Assembly: GCA_021731215.1 (NCBI GenBank)
Contig: JAKFXU010000053.1
Location: forward strand, 3,902 to 10,923
DNA: 7,022 nucleotides
Direction: 5' to 3'
Source: Rhodoferax sp.
GTDB taxonomy: Bacteria > Pseudomonadota > Gammaproteobacteria > Burkholderiales > Burkholderiaceae_C
A program made the translations under genes and the position numbers. This document shows, piece after piece, positions 1-6,163 of this stretch (position 1 is the first letter of the stretch; every line of letters begins with the position of its first letter). The notes below the pieces were generated by a model, which saw nothing but the letters and a program-made list of their open reading frames with translations, was not told the origin of the DNA and ran no database searches.

Positions 1-980
1 ATGTTGCGGGCGTCAACCGAGCTCATCGTAATCTTGCCGCTTGTTGCATCCTTCGTGGCAGATACGCCAGTGGTGGCGGCATTGGCGTTGATCGCCGACA
101 CCACGTCATCCGCAGTAATAACAGCGCCGTCAGTTGTATTGTTAATCACCGTCGTGCCGTTGACCGACAACACATAAGATACCCCACCACCCGTACCGAG
201 CGTAACATCACTGAACGCAGTCGTTTCCGTGACCGAATTGGTGGCGCTGGCCGTAACACCGGACACGCCTGCGGCGTTAATGGCCGCCAATTTGGCATAG
301 GCACTGGTGCCATCCATGGCAGTGGTGGCGCCAGCGCTCGCGCCGGTACCGGCATAGGTACTCGATGCGCCAACACTCACCGCAGAGCCGGTTCCAATCT
401 GGATGGTGAAAGCACCGGCAGCCGACGCAGAGTTGGTTACCGCAGTCCCTGCGGCAGTCGATATTTGACCGATCTGGTTGGCCTTGACGCCAGAGGACAA
501 ATTCACGGAAATTGTCTCGCCGGCGTTGGCGCCAATTTGAAACGCGGCGGTGCCGAAGCTGCCATCGAGAACCCGGGTGCCGTTAAAGGAAGTCTGGGAC
601 GAGATGCGGTCAATCTCGGCGATGCGTTGCTTTACTTCCAGATCCAATGCGGCCCGATCAGAAGAGTTGTTGGTTGCATTGGCCGACTGCACCGCCAGCT
701 CGCGGATGCGCTGCAGGTTGCTCGTCACTTCCGCCAGTGCACCCTCGGCCGTTTGCGCCAGCGAGATACCGTCATTGGCATTGCGCGCGGCCTGGTTCAG
801 ACCGCGAATCTGGGTGGTGAAGCGCTCCGAGATCGCCAGCCCGGCGGCGTCGTCCTTGGCGCTGTTGATGCGCAAACCCGAGGACAGGCGCTGCATCGAG
901 GTCGCCAGCGAAGCCTGGTTGATCCCCAGGTTGCGCTGGGCGGTCAGCGAATTGATGTTGGTATTGATGGTAGAGGCCAT
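1..980 (-). CDS. fliC: Flagellin, copy A (3' end beyond the left window edge)
   Basis: Flagellin is the secreted protein that polymerises into the flagellar filament. Only the first 326 codons are in the window; the C-terminal D0/D1 part lies beyond the left edge. The protein starts [19 protein letters not shown] and carries the usual bacterial D0/D1 landmarks, such as [20 protein letters not shown] near residues 31-50 and [11 protein letters not shown] near 130-140. A glycine/alanine/threonine-rich central domain with flagellin IN-type repeats follows. The ATG at 980 is preceded by AGGAG at 988-992. Against copy B (1272-2771) it has about 10 substitutions in residues 1-156, for example Thr4 for Val, Ile20 for Met, Ser99 for Ala and Ile149 for Val. 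From codon 157 to the edge it is identical in DNA. The open frame shows no damage. It has its own leader and candidate sigma-28 promoter, so it need not be co-transcribed with copy B. Confidence 0.95.
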   Translation of the reverse strand, partial: MASTINTNINSLTAQRNLGINQASLATSMQRLSSGLRINSAKDDAAGLAISERFTTQIRGLNQAARNANDGISLAQTAEGALAEVTSNLQRIRELAVQSANATNNSSDRAALDLEVKQRIAEIDRISSQTSFNGTRVLDGSFGTAAFQIGANAGETISVNLSSGVKANQIGQISTAAGTAVTNSASAAGAFTIQIGTGSAVSVGASSTYAGTGASAGATTAMDGTSAYAKLAAINAAGVSGVTASATNSVTETTAFSDVTLGTGGGVSYVLSVNGTTVINNTTDGAVITADDVVSAINANAATTGVSATKDATSGKITMSSVDARN

Positions 981-985
981 TTTGA

Positions 986-1040
986 TGCTCCTAAAAAACT
1001 GAGTTGATCCGACATTGCTGCCAATCCCAATGCCAATCCG
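986..1040 (-). promoter_or_regulatory. Flagellin A leader with repeated GGA motifs
   Basis: On the minus strand the last 60 bases before the ATG carry four GGA triplets, at 1037-1039, 1025-1027, 1008-1010 and 989-991; the last is inside the Shine-Dalgarno sequence. Two of them sit in a direct repeat GGATTGGCA-TTG-GGATTGGCA. GGA is the core of CsrA/RsmA RNA-binding sites, and spaced GGA motifs up to the ribosome-binding site are typical of CsrA-controlled leaders. The motifs are seen directly; CsrA control is inferred. Confidence 0.3.
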
Positions 1041-1120
1041 AAGATTGACGCCATGACCGGCGCGCCTGGGGTCGTTGCGCTTGCCGGAGGACGAGCCCTG
1101 TGTGGAACCCGTTACTGCTG

Positions 1121-1148
1121 TCTTCGGCTGATACGGCTGAAAACTTGA
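1121..1148 (-). promoter_or_regulatory. Candidate sigma-28 (FliA) promoter of flagellin copy A
   Basis: On the minus strand TCAAGTTT (1141-1148) is followed after 12 bases by GCCGAAGA (1121-1128). This resembles the FliA consensus TAAAGTTT-N11-GCCGATAA, with a spacer one base longer. Transcription would start near 1113, giving a leader of about 130 bases, which includes the duplicated leader. Flagellin genes are classic late, FliA-dependent genes, so the position fits. Confidence 0.5.
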
Positions 1149-1175
1149 GGGGATTCGCTAACGTGGCAGCCAAAC

Positions 1176-1215
1176 AAAAAAAATCGCCCCGCTCTGCTAC
1201 ACAGACTCGGGGCGA
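1176..1215 (-). terminator. Rho-independent terminator after flagellin copy B
   Basis: Read on the minus strand, the 8-bp stem TCGCCCCG/CGGGGCGA (arms 1208-1215 and 1184-1191) is extended by an inner TCTG/CAGA pairing (1193-1196 with 1202-1205) and a 5-base loop. Eight uridines follow at once (the A run at 1176-1183). It lies about 60 bases beyond the stop codon of the 499-residue flagellin and just before the copy A promoter, so it should separate the two transcription units. Confidence 0.93.
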
Positions 1216-1271
1216 CCTGGATGAGCGCTGGCGACCCGCGCCAGCGCCTCAAGAGACTGGAACGACTACGC

Positions 1272-2771
1272 TTATTGGCGCAGCAACGCCAGCACCCCTT
1301 GCGGCAACTGGTTGGCCTGCGCCACCATGGCGGTACCGGCCTGCTGCAGAATCTGCGCACGCGACAGGTTGGCGGTCTCCTGCGCAAAGTCGGCATCCTG
1401 GATGCGCGAGCGCGAGGCCGACAGATTCTCCGCTGTGGTGCTCAAACTGGCAATCACCGATTCAAAGCGGTTCTGAATGGCACCGAAGGTGCTGCGCAGG
1501 GTACTGACCGAGGTCAGGGCGGCGTCGATGCGATTCATCGCATCGTTGGCGCTGGCCACGTCCAGCACGTCCACGCTGGACAACGTCGTTGAATCCACCG
1601 CGTAGGTTTGCGCAGTAAAACCGAACTTGGCGACGTCCGCACCGGCCAGCGTGATAGCCTGACTTGAGGTCAGACTAATCGAGCCGAGGGTGGTCGTGGC
1701 TGTACCTGCATCATCTGCTGCAATGTTAGTCTGGAGGCCCGTACCGCTACCAGTAGTCACACCAGCAACGTCCACAGTCTCCGCCACGGTAATGTTGCGG
1801 GCGTCAACCGAGCTCATCGTAATCTTGCCGCTTGTTGCATCCTTCGTGGCAGATACGCCAGTGGTGGCGGCATTGGCGTTGATCGCCGACACCACGTCAT
1901 CCGCAGTAATAACAGCGCCGTCAGTTGTATTGTTAATCACCGTCGTGCCGTTGACCGACAACACATAAGATACCCCACCACCCGTACCGAGCGTAACATC
2001 ACTGAACGCAGTCGTTTCCGTGACCGAATTGGTGGCGCTGGCCGTAACACCGGACACGCCTGCGGCGTTAATGGCCGCCAATTTGGCATAGGCACTGGTG
2101 CCATCCATGGCAGTGGTGGCGCCAGCGCTCGCGCCGGTACCGGCATAGGTACTCGATGCGCCAACACTCACCGCAGAGCCGGTTCCAATCTGGATGGTGA
2201 AAGCACCGGCAGCCGACGCAGAGTTGGTTACCGCAGTCCCTGCGGCAGTCGATATTTGACCGATCTGGTTGGCCTTGACGCCAGAGGACAAATTCACGGA
2301 AATCGTCTCGCCGGCGTTGGCGCCGACCTGGAACGCGGCGGTGCCGAAGCTGCCATCGAGAACCCGGGTGCCGTTAAAGGAAGTCTGGGACGAGATGCGG
2401 TCAATTTCGGCGATGCGCTGCTGTACTTCCAGGTTCAGTGCGGCGCGATCAGAGGAATTATTGGTTGCGTTGGCGGCCTGCACCGCCAGCTCGCGGATGC
2501 GCTGCAGGTTGCTCGTCACTTCCGCCAATGCACCCTCGGCCGTTTGCGACAGAGAAATGCCATCGTTGGCATTGCGCGCGGCCTGGTTCAGGCCGCGAAT
2601 CTGGGTGGTGAAGCGCTCCGAGATCGCCAGTCCGGCGGCGTCGTCCTTGGCGCTGTTGATGCGCAAACCCGAGGACAGGCGCTGCATCGAGGTCGCCAGC
2701 GAGGTCTGGCTCATGCCCAGGTTGCGCTGCGCCGTCAAGGAACTGATGTTTGTATTGATAACCGAGGCCAT
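1272..2771 (-). CDS. fliC: Flagellin, copy B (complete)
   Basis: This is a complete filament subunit of 499 residues. The N-terminal D0/D1 domain covers roughly residues 1-140 ([19 protein letters not shown], then [40 protein letters not shown]). The C-terminal D1/D0 domain covers about 403-499, with the diagnostic [20 protein letters not shown] and the end [12 protein letters not shown]. The central insert (about 165-400) is Ala/Thr/Gly-rich. It contains two segments like the flagellin IN motif, near 190-250 and 268-330, each with an AIN(A)-x-GV(T/S)A core. There is no signal peptide, as expected for type III flagellar export. The ATG at 2771 is preceded by AGGAG at 2779-2783. A strong terminator follows the stop. 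The central DNA is identical to copy A while the N-terminal DNA differs by about 9%, the reverse of the usual flagellin pattern. Confidence 0.98.
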   Translation of the reverse strand: MASVINTNISSLTAQRNLGMSQTSLATSMQRLSSGLRINSAKDDAAGLAISERFTTQIRGLNQAARNANDGISLSQTAEGALAEVTSNLQRIRELAVQAANATNNSSDRAALNLEVQQRIAEIDRISSQTSFNGTRVLDGSFGTAAFQVGANAGETISVNLSSGVKANQIGQISTAAGTAVTNSASAAGAFTIQIGTGSAVSVGASSTYAGTGASAGATTAMDGTSAYAKLAAINAAGVSGVTASATNSVTETTAFSDVTLGTGGGVSYVLSVNGTTVINNTTDGAVITADDVVSAINANAATTGVSATKDATSGKITMSSVDARNITVAETVDVAGVTTGSGTGLQTNIAADDAGTATTTLGSISLTSSQAITLAGADVAKFGFTAQTYAVDSTTLSSVDVLDVASANDAMNRIDAALTSVSTLRSTFGAIQNRFESVIASLSTTAENLSASRSRIQDADFAQETANLSRAQILQQAGTAMVAQANQLPQGVLALLRQ

Positions 2772-2890
2772 TTTGATGCTCCTAAAAAACTAAGTTAATC
2801 CGACATTGCTGCCAATCCCAACGCCAATCCGAAGATTGACCGCCATGACCGGTGCGCCTGGGGGCAGCGCTTGCCGGACGACGAGCCTGA
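1792..2890 (-). repeat. Tandem duplication, unit B (partner of 1-1100)
   Basis: This is the second copy of the segment described at 1-1100. The perfect-identity block is 1792-2303 and covers flagellin codons 157-326. The diverged block is 2304-2771 (codons 1-156), and the similar leader is 2772 to about 2890. The abrupt change of identity at 2303/2304, codon 156/157, is the most informative boundary. Confidence 0.95.
2777..2831 (-). promoter_or_regulatory. Flagellin B leader with repeated GGA motifs
   Basis: The four GGA triplets of the copy A leader are kept at 2828-2830, 2816-2818, 2799-2801 and 2780-2782 (minus strand), although neighbouring bases have changed. Retention between diverged copies fits a function in RNA binding, for instance by CsrA, but divergence here is small, so the argument is weak. 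Confidence 0.3.
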
Positions 2891-2895
2891 TGTCA

Positions 2896-2921
2896 AATAC
2901 GGCCCGCTGAATCACTTTTGA
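2896..2921 (-). promoter_or_regulatory. Candidate sigma-28 (FliA) promoter of flagellin copy B
   Basis: On the minus strand TCAAAAGT (2914-2921) is followed after 10 bases by GCCGTATT (2896-2903). It aligns in position with the copy A promoter: both have CTCAA, then TTCAGC, then a GCCG box. The boxes and spacing differ (10 bases here, 12 in copy A; the FliA optimum in E. coli is 11). The match is weaker than for copy A. Confidence 0.4.
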
Positions 2922-2954
2922 GATGAAACGGTAGTGAGATTACGGAAATTGCGG

Positions 2955-3004
2955 CAGCGCTAAAGCGCGATAAACAGCCGGATTTCAGGCTATTTCTAGC
3001 GCTG
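2955..3004. repeat. Inverted repeat between divergent flagellin and nucleotidyltransferase genes
   Basis: CAGCGCTA (2955-2962) and TAGCGCTG (2997-3004) are perfect inverted 8-mers 34 bases apart. A shorter imperfect pairing (AGCC 2976-2979 with GGCT 2988-2991) lies between them. No T run follows on either strand, so it is not a typical terminator. It lies upstream of both divergent genes and could be a regulatory site, but short GC-rich repeats can arise by chance. Confidence 0.3.
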
Positions 3005-3021
3005 GCGTGTTGGCGTCTTAT

Positions 3022-3049
3022 GCCACCTTATTTGTTTTGGTGGTATAAA
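3022..3049 (+). promoter_or_regulatory. Possible promoter and operator of the nucleotidyltransferase gene
   Basis: A TATAAA box (3044-3049) ends five bases before the ATG at 3055, with no good -35 hexamer. An inverted repeat, CCACC (3023-3027) and GGTGG (3039-3043), abuts the box. No proper ribosome-binding site is present, since the AAGG at 3049-3052 is too close to the ATG. Transcription from this box would give a nearly leaderless message. This is inference from layout. Confidence 0.3.
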
Positions 3050-3054
3050 AGGCC

Positions 3055-4107
3055 ATGAACAAGCTGTACAACCCCCTGCCCGCGAATGCCCAAGCTGCCT
3101 TTGCCGGCCTGGATGTTGCCGCTCGCCAATATGAAATGGACCGAAGCGTGGCCGATGCACCTGGCGGTTTTGCAAAAAAGACAGTGGCTGGCCGCGTGTA
3201 TTGGTACTACCGCCTTAAGAACGCCGGTGGCGAGTTGGTGCAAATCTACATCGGCCCGGACGACGAGGCCACACGCAGCTTGATGGTGGCTCACAAAGAC
3301 CCCGAGCGCCTGCAGAGTCGTGCCGCGCTGGTTCGCATGAGCAGGGCGGCCTTGGAGTACGGGTGCAGGGCCATTCCGGAGCCCCACCGACGCGTGATTG
3401 ATCGCCTGGCCGCGCATGGCTTTTTTTCGGCCGGCGCAATCCTGGTGGGCACGCATGCCTTTTTGACCTATCAAAATCAATTGGGCGTGCGATGGTTCCA
3501 AGGCGATACCACACTGGATCCGGATTTTGCGCACGCTGGGCGCAATGTGTCGCTGGCGCTCCCCGCCAGTCTGAAAATGGACACGCGCAGCGCGATCGAA
3601 TCCTTGCAGATGGGTTTTGCACCGATTCACAGTCAGACCACCTACAAAAAGGCGGACGAACCCGACTTTGACCTGGACTTTTTGACCAGCATGGGACGCA
3701 GCGGTGACTTGCCCGTCAAGGTCAAGCATCTGAATGTGGTGTTGCAGCCCCTTAGGTTCATGGAGCTGTCGCTGGAGGACCCGATGCGCGCCACCCTGGT
3801 GGCACGCTCTGGCCCGGTGGTTGTCAACGTTCCGCAGCCGCAGCGTTTTGCCCTGCACAAACTGATCGTGCACGGTGAGCGCGTGCAAAATCAACGCGTC
3901 AAAGCCAATAAAGATATGGTCCAGGCGGCAGCCTTGCTGGACTACCTGCTGGATGAAGACCACTATGCGCTGGCCGACCTATGGAAACAAACCCTGGCCC
4001 GCGGCCCTGGCTGGAAGAGCCGCTTGGAAGAAGGCTGGCGGGCAGCCAACCTGCGTTACCCCCAGCAAGCTTTTGCGCAACGGCTGAACGCGGCGCTTGA
4101 AGCATAG
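3055..4107 (+). CDS. GSU2403-family nucleotidyltransferase-fold protein
   Basis: This 350-residue protein resembles the NTP_transf_8 / GSU2403-type nucleotidyltransferase-fold family. LVGTHAFLTYQNQLG (130-144) looks like the glycine-containing nucleotide-binding strand and helix. TLDPDFA (153-159) supplies a DxD pair (Asp155, Asp157), and FDLDFL (205-210) could give the third acidic position. VPQPQRFALHKLIVHGER (259-276) matches the conserved C-terminal VPxPxxxxLHKL segment of such proteins. The N-terminal 120 residues are mostly helical, with a GRVYWYYRLKN patch. No signal peptide or membrane segment is seen. Substrate and role are unknown; relatives are scattered among accessory genes. The start follows a TATAAA box with no clear ribosome-binding site, so a leaderless message or a later start is possible. 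It faces the hepT gene across an 86-base gap in which I see no convincing terminator. Confidence 0.8.
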   Translation: MNKLYNPLPANAQAAFAGLDVAARQYEMDRSVADAPGGFAKKTVAGRVYWYYRLKNAGGELVQIYIGPDDEATRSLMVAHKDPERLQSRAALVRMSRAALEYGCRAIPEPHRRVIDRLAAHGFFSAGAILVGTHAFLTYQNQLGVRWFQGDTTLDPDFAHAGRNVSLALPASLKMDTRSAIESLQMGFAPIHSQTTYKKADEPDFDLDFLTSMGRSGDLPVKVKHLNVVLQPLRFMELSLEDPMRATLVARSGPVVVNVPQPQRFALHKLIVHGERVQNQRVKANKDMVQAAALLDYLLDEDHYALADLWKQTLARGPGWKSRLEEGWRAANLRYPQQAFAQRLNAALEA

Positions 4108-4193
4108 TCTGCGCCTGCGCGCATGCCCAGGAAAACGGACGCGGCACATGAGCGCCTCTCGGGCTGAGCCAAGCGACTTGCCCAATGCCGACT

Positions 4194-4607
4194 TCAGCCC
4201 GGGAATTCCTTGACCAGGAACTGGACGATGAATTGGTCCTTGTCGGCCGCCACCCAGGCCATGACCTGGTCCATGTCGATGTTCATGTAGTCGTGCACGA
4301 TGCGGTTGCGCAGGCCGATGATGGCATTCCACGCGGGGAGCTCCGCCGGCCCAATTTGCTCCCGGTTGGCCAGGGCTTTGAATGCGTCATAGCCAGTGAC
4401 AGGCACGGGTTGGTCGCTGGCTTTGAGCAGTTGCTTGGCTTTGCCAATGGCGTTTTCAATGAGTATTTGCAGTGCATGGAGCACGCCGCTTTGCTCCAGG
4501 GGCGTCAGGGCGCGGCCGTGTTTGAGAATAGCCTTGGCTTGCGCCAGCAGTGCGCTTTGCTCTGCGGCAATGCGCGCCGTCTCGGCTTGGTAAAGGTCAA
4601 GCCGCAT
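4194..4607 (-). CDS. hepT: HepT-like HEPN ribonuclease toxin (DUF86 type)
   Basis: This 137-residue helical protein is of the HepT/DUF86 type. The HEPN active-site motif R-x4-H-x-Y is intact as RNRIVHDY (Arg100, His105, Tyr107). In the studied HepT/MntA systems the Arg and His serve RNA cleavage, and the Tyr is AMPylated by MntA, which silences the toxin. I chose ATG 4607 (MRLDLYQAET), which overlaps the end of mntA by 11 bases and has GGGA about 10 bases upstream. The open frame extends to a GTG at 4640 (148 residues), but that would lengthen the overlap and exceed the usual family size. The coupling suggests translation linked to the antitoxin. The stop at 4194 converges on the nucleotidyltransferase gene. 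Confidence 0.9.
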   Translation of the reverse strand: MRLDLYQAETARIAAEQSALLAQAKAILKHGRALTPLEQSGVLHALQILIENAIGKAKQLLKASDQPVPVTGYDAFKALANREQIGPAELPAWNAIIGLRNRIVHDYMNIDMDQVMAWVAADKDQFIVQFLVKEFPG

Positions 4608-5019
4608 GTTGCTTGTCCCAGTAAAAGTCTTCCAGCTCACGCCAGGTGCGCTGCAAAAAACGCGCCCATGCCAGCGAGTCCTGGCCCGTCAACGGCAAGC
4701 CGTCTTCGGCCACGCTGGCACGCATGGCCAGATTGGCGCGGCGCAGTTCGATCAGGTCAATGGCCGTGGGCGCCATGCTGAGTTGCTGTGCCAGCGTGCG
4801 TCGCAGGGTTTCGGTTTTATCCAACACGGTGAGCCAGTCAAGCTGGGGGGCCCATTGCAGCGCCACATCCCAGTCACTGCCGGCACGGTAGGTGCCGGTG
4901 GCGCGACTGCCCACCAGGACGGCAAATTCCAACTGGGGTTGCTCCCGCAGGATTTGCGCCAAGACGCCGGTGGCGGCGCAGGGCTCGCTCTTGGGCATCA
5001 AAGGTTTGCTGATTGACAT
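4597..5019 (-). CDS. mntA: MntA-like minimal nucleotidyltransferase antitoxin
   Basis: This 140-residue minimal nucleotidyltransferase has the GSx10DxD signature GSRATGTYRAGSDWD (residues 37-51; Gly37, Ser38, Asp49, Asp51) and a probable third metal-binding acid at Asp88 in AIDLIEL. Family members transfer AMP from ATP to the Tyr of the partner HepT toxin. All expected catalytic residues are present, so it is probably active. It is the first gene of a two-gene minus-strand unit, with hepT overlapping its 3' end by 11 bases. ATG 5019 is used; it has only a weak upstream G-rich stretch, and the alternative ATG at 4998 has no better ribosome-binding site. It diverges from flhD across about 210 bases. 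A TAGAAT at 5056-5061 (minus) could be a -10 box, but no matching -35 is seen. Confidence 0.9.
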   Translation of the reverse strand: MSISKPLMPKSEPCAATGVLAQILREQPQLEFAVLVGSRATGTYRAGSDWDVALQWAPQLDWLTVLDKTETLRRTLAQQLSMAPTAIDLIELRRANLAMRASVAEDGLPLTGQDSLAWARFLQRTWRELEDFYWDKQHAA

Positions 5020-5199
5020 GTCTGGTGGCCACCCATTCGGAAGCTGATCGTGTTCATTCTACGGTAGCTATTGAGGTGCTGATACGGGCCAAAGTAGGAA
5101 TTTTCCTTACACGCGCCTGGCAAAACCCTGACGGTCTGAACAGGCAGATGCCGATTCAAGTTCCTGAGGCCCGCCTCCAGAATCGACTCCATCGCGATC

Positions 5200-5223
5200 C
5201 CTGGGGGGATTGCCCACCCCAGG
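5200..5223 (+). promoter_or_regulatory. flhD leader hairpin covering the ribosome-binding site
   Basis: CCTGGGG (5200-5206) pairs perfectly with CCCCAGG (5217-5223). Two more G-C pairs form inside (5207-5208 with 5214-5215) if A5216 bulges, leaving a 5-base loop ATTGC. The flhD Shine-Dalgarno AGGAG occupies 5221-5225, so its first three bases are in the 3' arm. No U run follows, so this is not a terminator. GGA motifs occur at the loop edge (5207-5209) and in the Shine-Dalgarno. In E. coli the flhDC leader is controlled by CsrA and small RNAs; such control here is inferred. The rest of 5020-5199 shows no convincing sigma-70 promoter by eye. Confidence 0.55.
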
Positions 5224-5231
5224 AGCCGACC

Positions 5232-5558
5232 ATGACCGACGAGCAACTCAACGCAGAAATCCGCGATGCCAACCTGACTTACCTGATGCTGGCGCAGAAC
5301 CTGATCCGCAAGGACAAGGCGGCGGCACTGTTTCGGCTCGGTGTGTCGGAAGAGTCAGCCGACCTGCTTGCCACGCTGTCGGCGGCGCAGATGCTCAAGA
5401 TCGCCTCCGGCGCCATGCTGCTGTGCCGCTTCCGCATGGATGACGACATGGTGTGGCGCCTGCTGACCAACCACAGCGCCAGCAAGGTTGACAACGACGC
5501 CACCACCAAGCTGCATGCCAGCATTTTGATGGCCGGGCGCTTCGCCGAAGCCCTGTAA
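5232..5558 (+). CDS. flhD: FlhD, flagellar master transcriptional activator subunit
   Basis: FlhD joins FlhC in the FlhD4C2 complex, which activates early flagellar promoters with sigma-70 RNA polymerase. The 108-residue protein begins MTDEQLNAEIRDANLTYLML and contains the family block QNLIRKDKAAALFRLGVSEE (22-41) and the segment LLCRFRMDDDMVWRLLTNH (63-81). Cys65 matches the cysteine that forms the inter-subunit disulphide in E. coli FlhD. E. coli FlhD is slightly longer (about 116 residues). The frame is open upstream to 5013, but ATG 5232 is preceded by AGGAG (5221-5225) at good spacing and begins at the family N-terminus. flhC follows after 10 bases, so the two form an operon. Translation may be limited by the hairpin at 5200-5223. 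Confidence 0.96.
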   Translation: MTDEQLNAEIRDANLTYLMLAQNLIRKDKAAALFRLGVSEESADLLATLSAAQMLKIASGAMLLCRFRMDDDMVWRLLTNHSASKVDNDATTKLHASILMAGRFAEAL

Positions 5559-5568
5559 GGAGATCACC

Positions 5569-6105
5569 ATGGCCAGCAAAAGTGTTTTGAATGATTCGCG
5601 CCAGGTTGAGCGCGCCGTTGCCCTGATTCAGCTCGGGGCCCGGCTGCAGGTGCTGGAGAGCGAGACCGATCTGTCTTACGAGCGCTTGCTGCGCCTGTAC
5701 AAGGAGGTGGCCGGGCGCTCGCCGTCCAAGGGCCAGTTGCCGTTTTCGACCGACTGGTTTCTGGCCTGGCAGCCCAACATCCACGCCTCGTTGTTCTTGA
5801 ACACCTATGAATACCTGAGCAAGGTCAGCGCGCTGGAAGACATTGACGCGGTCATGAAAGCCTACAAACTCTACAGCGAGCAGATCGCGGCCTGCGGCGT
5901 CGAGCCGCTGCTGTCGATCACGCGCGCCTGGCGCCTGGTCAAGTTCATCGACAACAATATGCTGGCCATGACCAAGTGCTGCAAATGCACCGGTCATTTT
6001 GTGACCGAGGCCTATGAGAACGCGCGCCACTTTGAATGCGGCTTGTGCACGCCACCAGCGCGCGCCGGCAAGGGTGCTGCGGCCGGCGGGATATTGCTAC
6101 ACTGA
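5569..6105 (+). CDS. flhC: FlhC, flagellar master transcriptional activator subunit
   Basis: FlhC is the DNA-contacting, zinc-binding partner of FlhD. The 178-residue product has the helical N-terminus MASKSVLNDSRQVERAVALI, the block SPSKGQLPFSTDWFLAWQPN (51-70) and a C-terminal zinc site. Cys137, Cys140, Cys157 and Cys160 lie in the CCKC and CGLC pairs and correspond to the four zinc ligands of E. coli FlhC; Cys138 is an extra neighbour. It is somewhat shorter than E. coli FlhC (192 residues), ending in a Gly/Ala-rich tail. AAGGAGAT (from 5557) overlaps the flhD stop and serves as ribosome-binding site. An intrinsic terminator 25 bases after the stop closes the flhDC unit. Confidence 0.97.
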   Translation: MASKSVLNDSRQVERAVALIQLGARLQVLESETDLSYERLLRLYKEVAGRSPSKGQLPFSTDWFLAWQPNIHASLFLNTYEYLSKVSALEDIDAVMKAYKLYSEQIAACGVEPLLSITRAWRLVKFIDNNMLAMTKCCKCTGHFVTEAYENARHFECGLCTPPARAGKGAAAGGILLH

Positions 6106-6129
6106 ACGGCGCCACACGAAAGCACTGTT

Positions 6130-6163
6130 AAAAGGGCTCCTTTGGGGCCTTTTTCTATTTTTT
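6130..6163 (+). terminator. Rho-independent terminator after flhDC
   Basis: The arms 6130-6140 (AAAAGGGCTCC) and 6144-6154 (GGGGCCTTTTT) pair over 11 positions, including two G-U pairs, around a TTT loop. The stem runs into T5, then CTA and a T run. It ends the flhDC message, so motA probably has its own promoter or depends on readthrough. Confidence 0.85.

Larger units (their letters stand above)
1..1100 (-). repeat. Tandem duplication, unit A (flagellin 5' part plus leader)
   Basis: Bases 1-1100 align with about 1792-2890 at an offset of 1791, with no indel inside the coding part. Positions 1-512 are identical to 1792-2303. Positions 513-980 differ at about 42 sites by hand count (about 91% identity). 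The leader (981 to about 1100) stays clearly similar with a few substitutions and small indels, and similarity fades around the candidate promoters. The left boundary lies outside the window. Confidence 0.95.

Noticed and set aside
465..1007. Long plus-strand open frames opposite the flagellin genes (465-1007, 550-1002, 2256-2798, 2269-2793)
   Set aside because: They occur at matching places in both flagellin copies because they are antisense shadows of the conserved flagellin coding sequence, with no recognisable protein features.
3028..3963. 311-codon minus-strand open frame opposite the nucleotidyltransferase gene
   Set aside because: His/Gln/Gly-rich product without a recognisable family; the plus-strand frame encodes a protein with clear motifs, so this is a shadow.
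4108..4193. Short GC-rich inverted repeats between the convergent nucleotidyltransferase and hepT genes as a bidirectional terminator
   Set aside because: The pairings (such as GGCTGAGCC) are only four bases and no T or A runs flank them.
5148..5165. GCCGATTC before flhD as a sigma-28 -10 box
   Set aside because: There is no TAAA/TCAAG-like -35 element at the right distance, and flhDC is not usually FliA-driven.
5395..6030. 211-codon minus-strand open frame opposite flhD/flhC
   Set aside because: It overlaps two well-identified genes and has no family features; typical antisense frame in GC-rich DNA.
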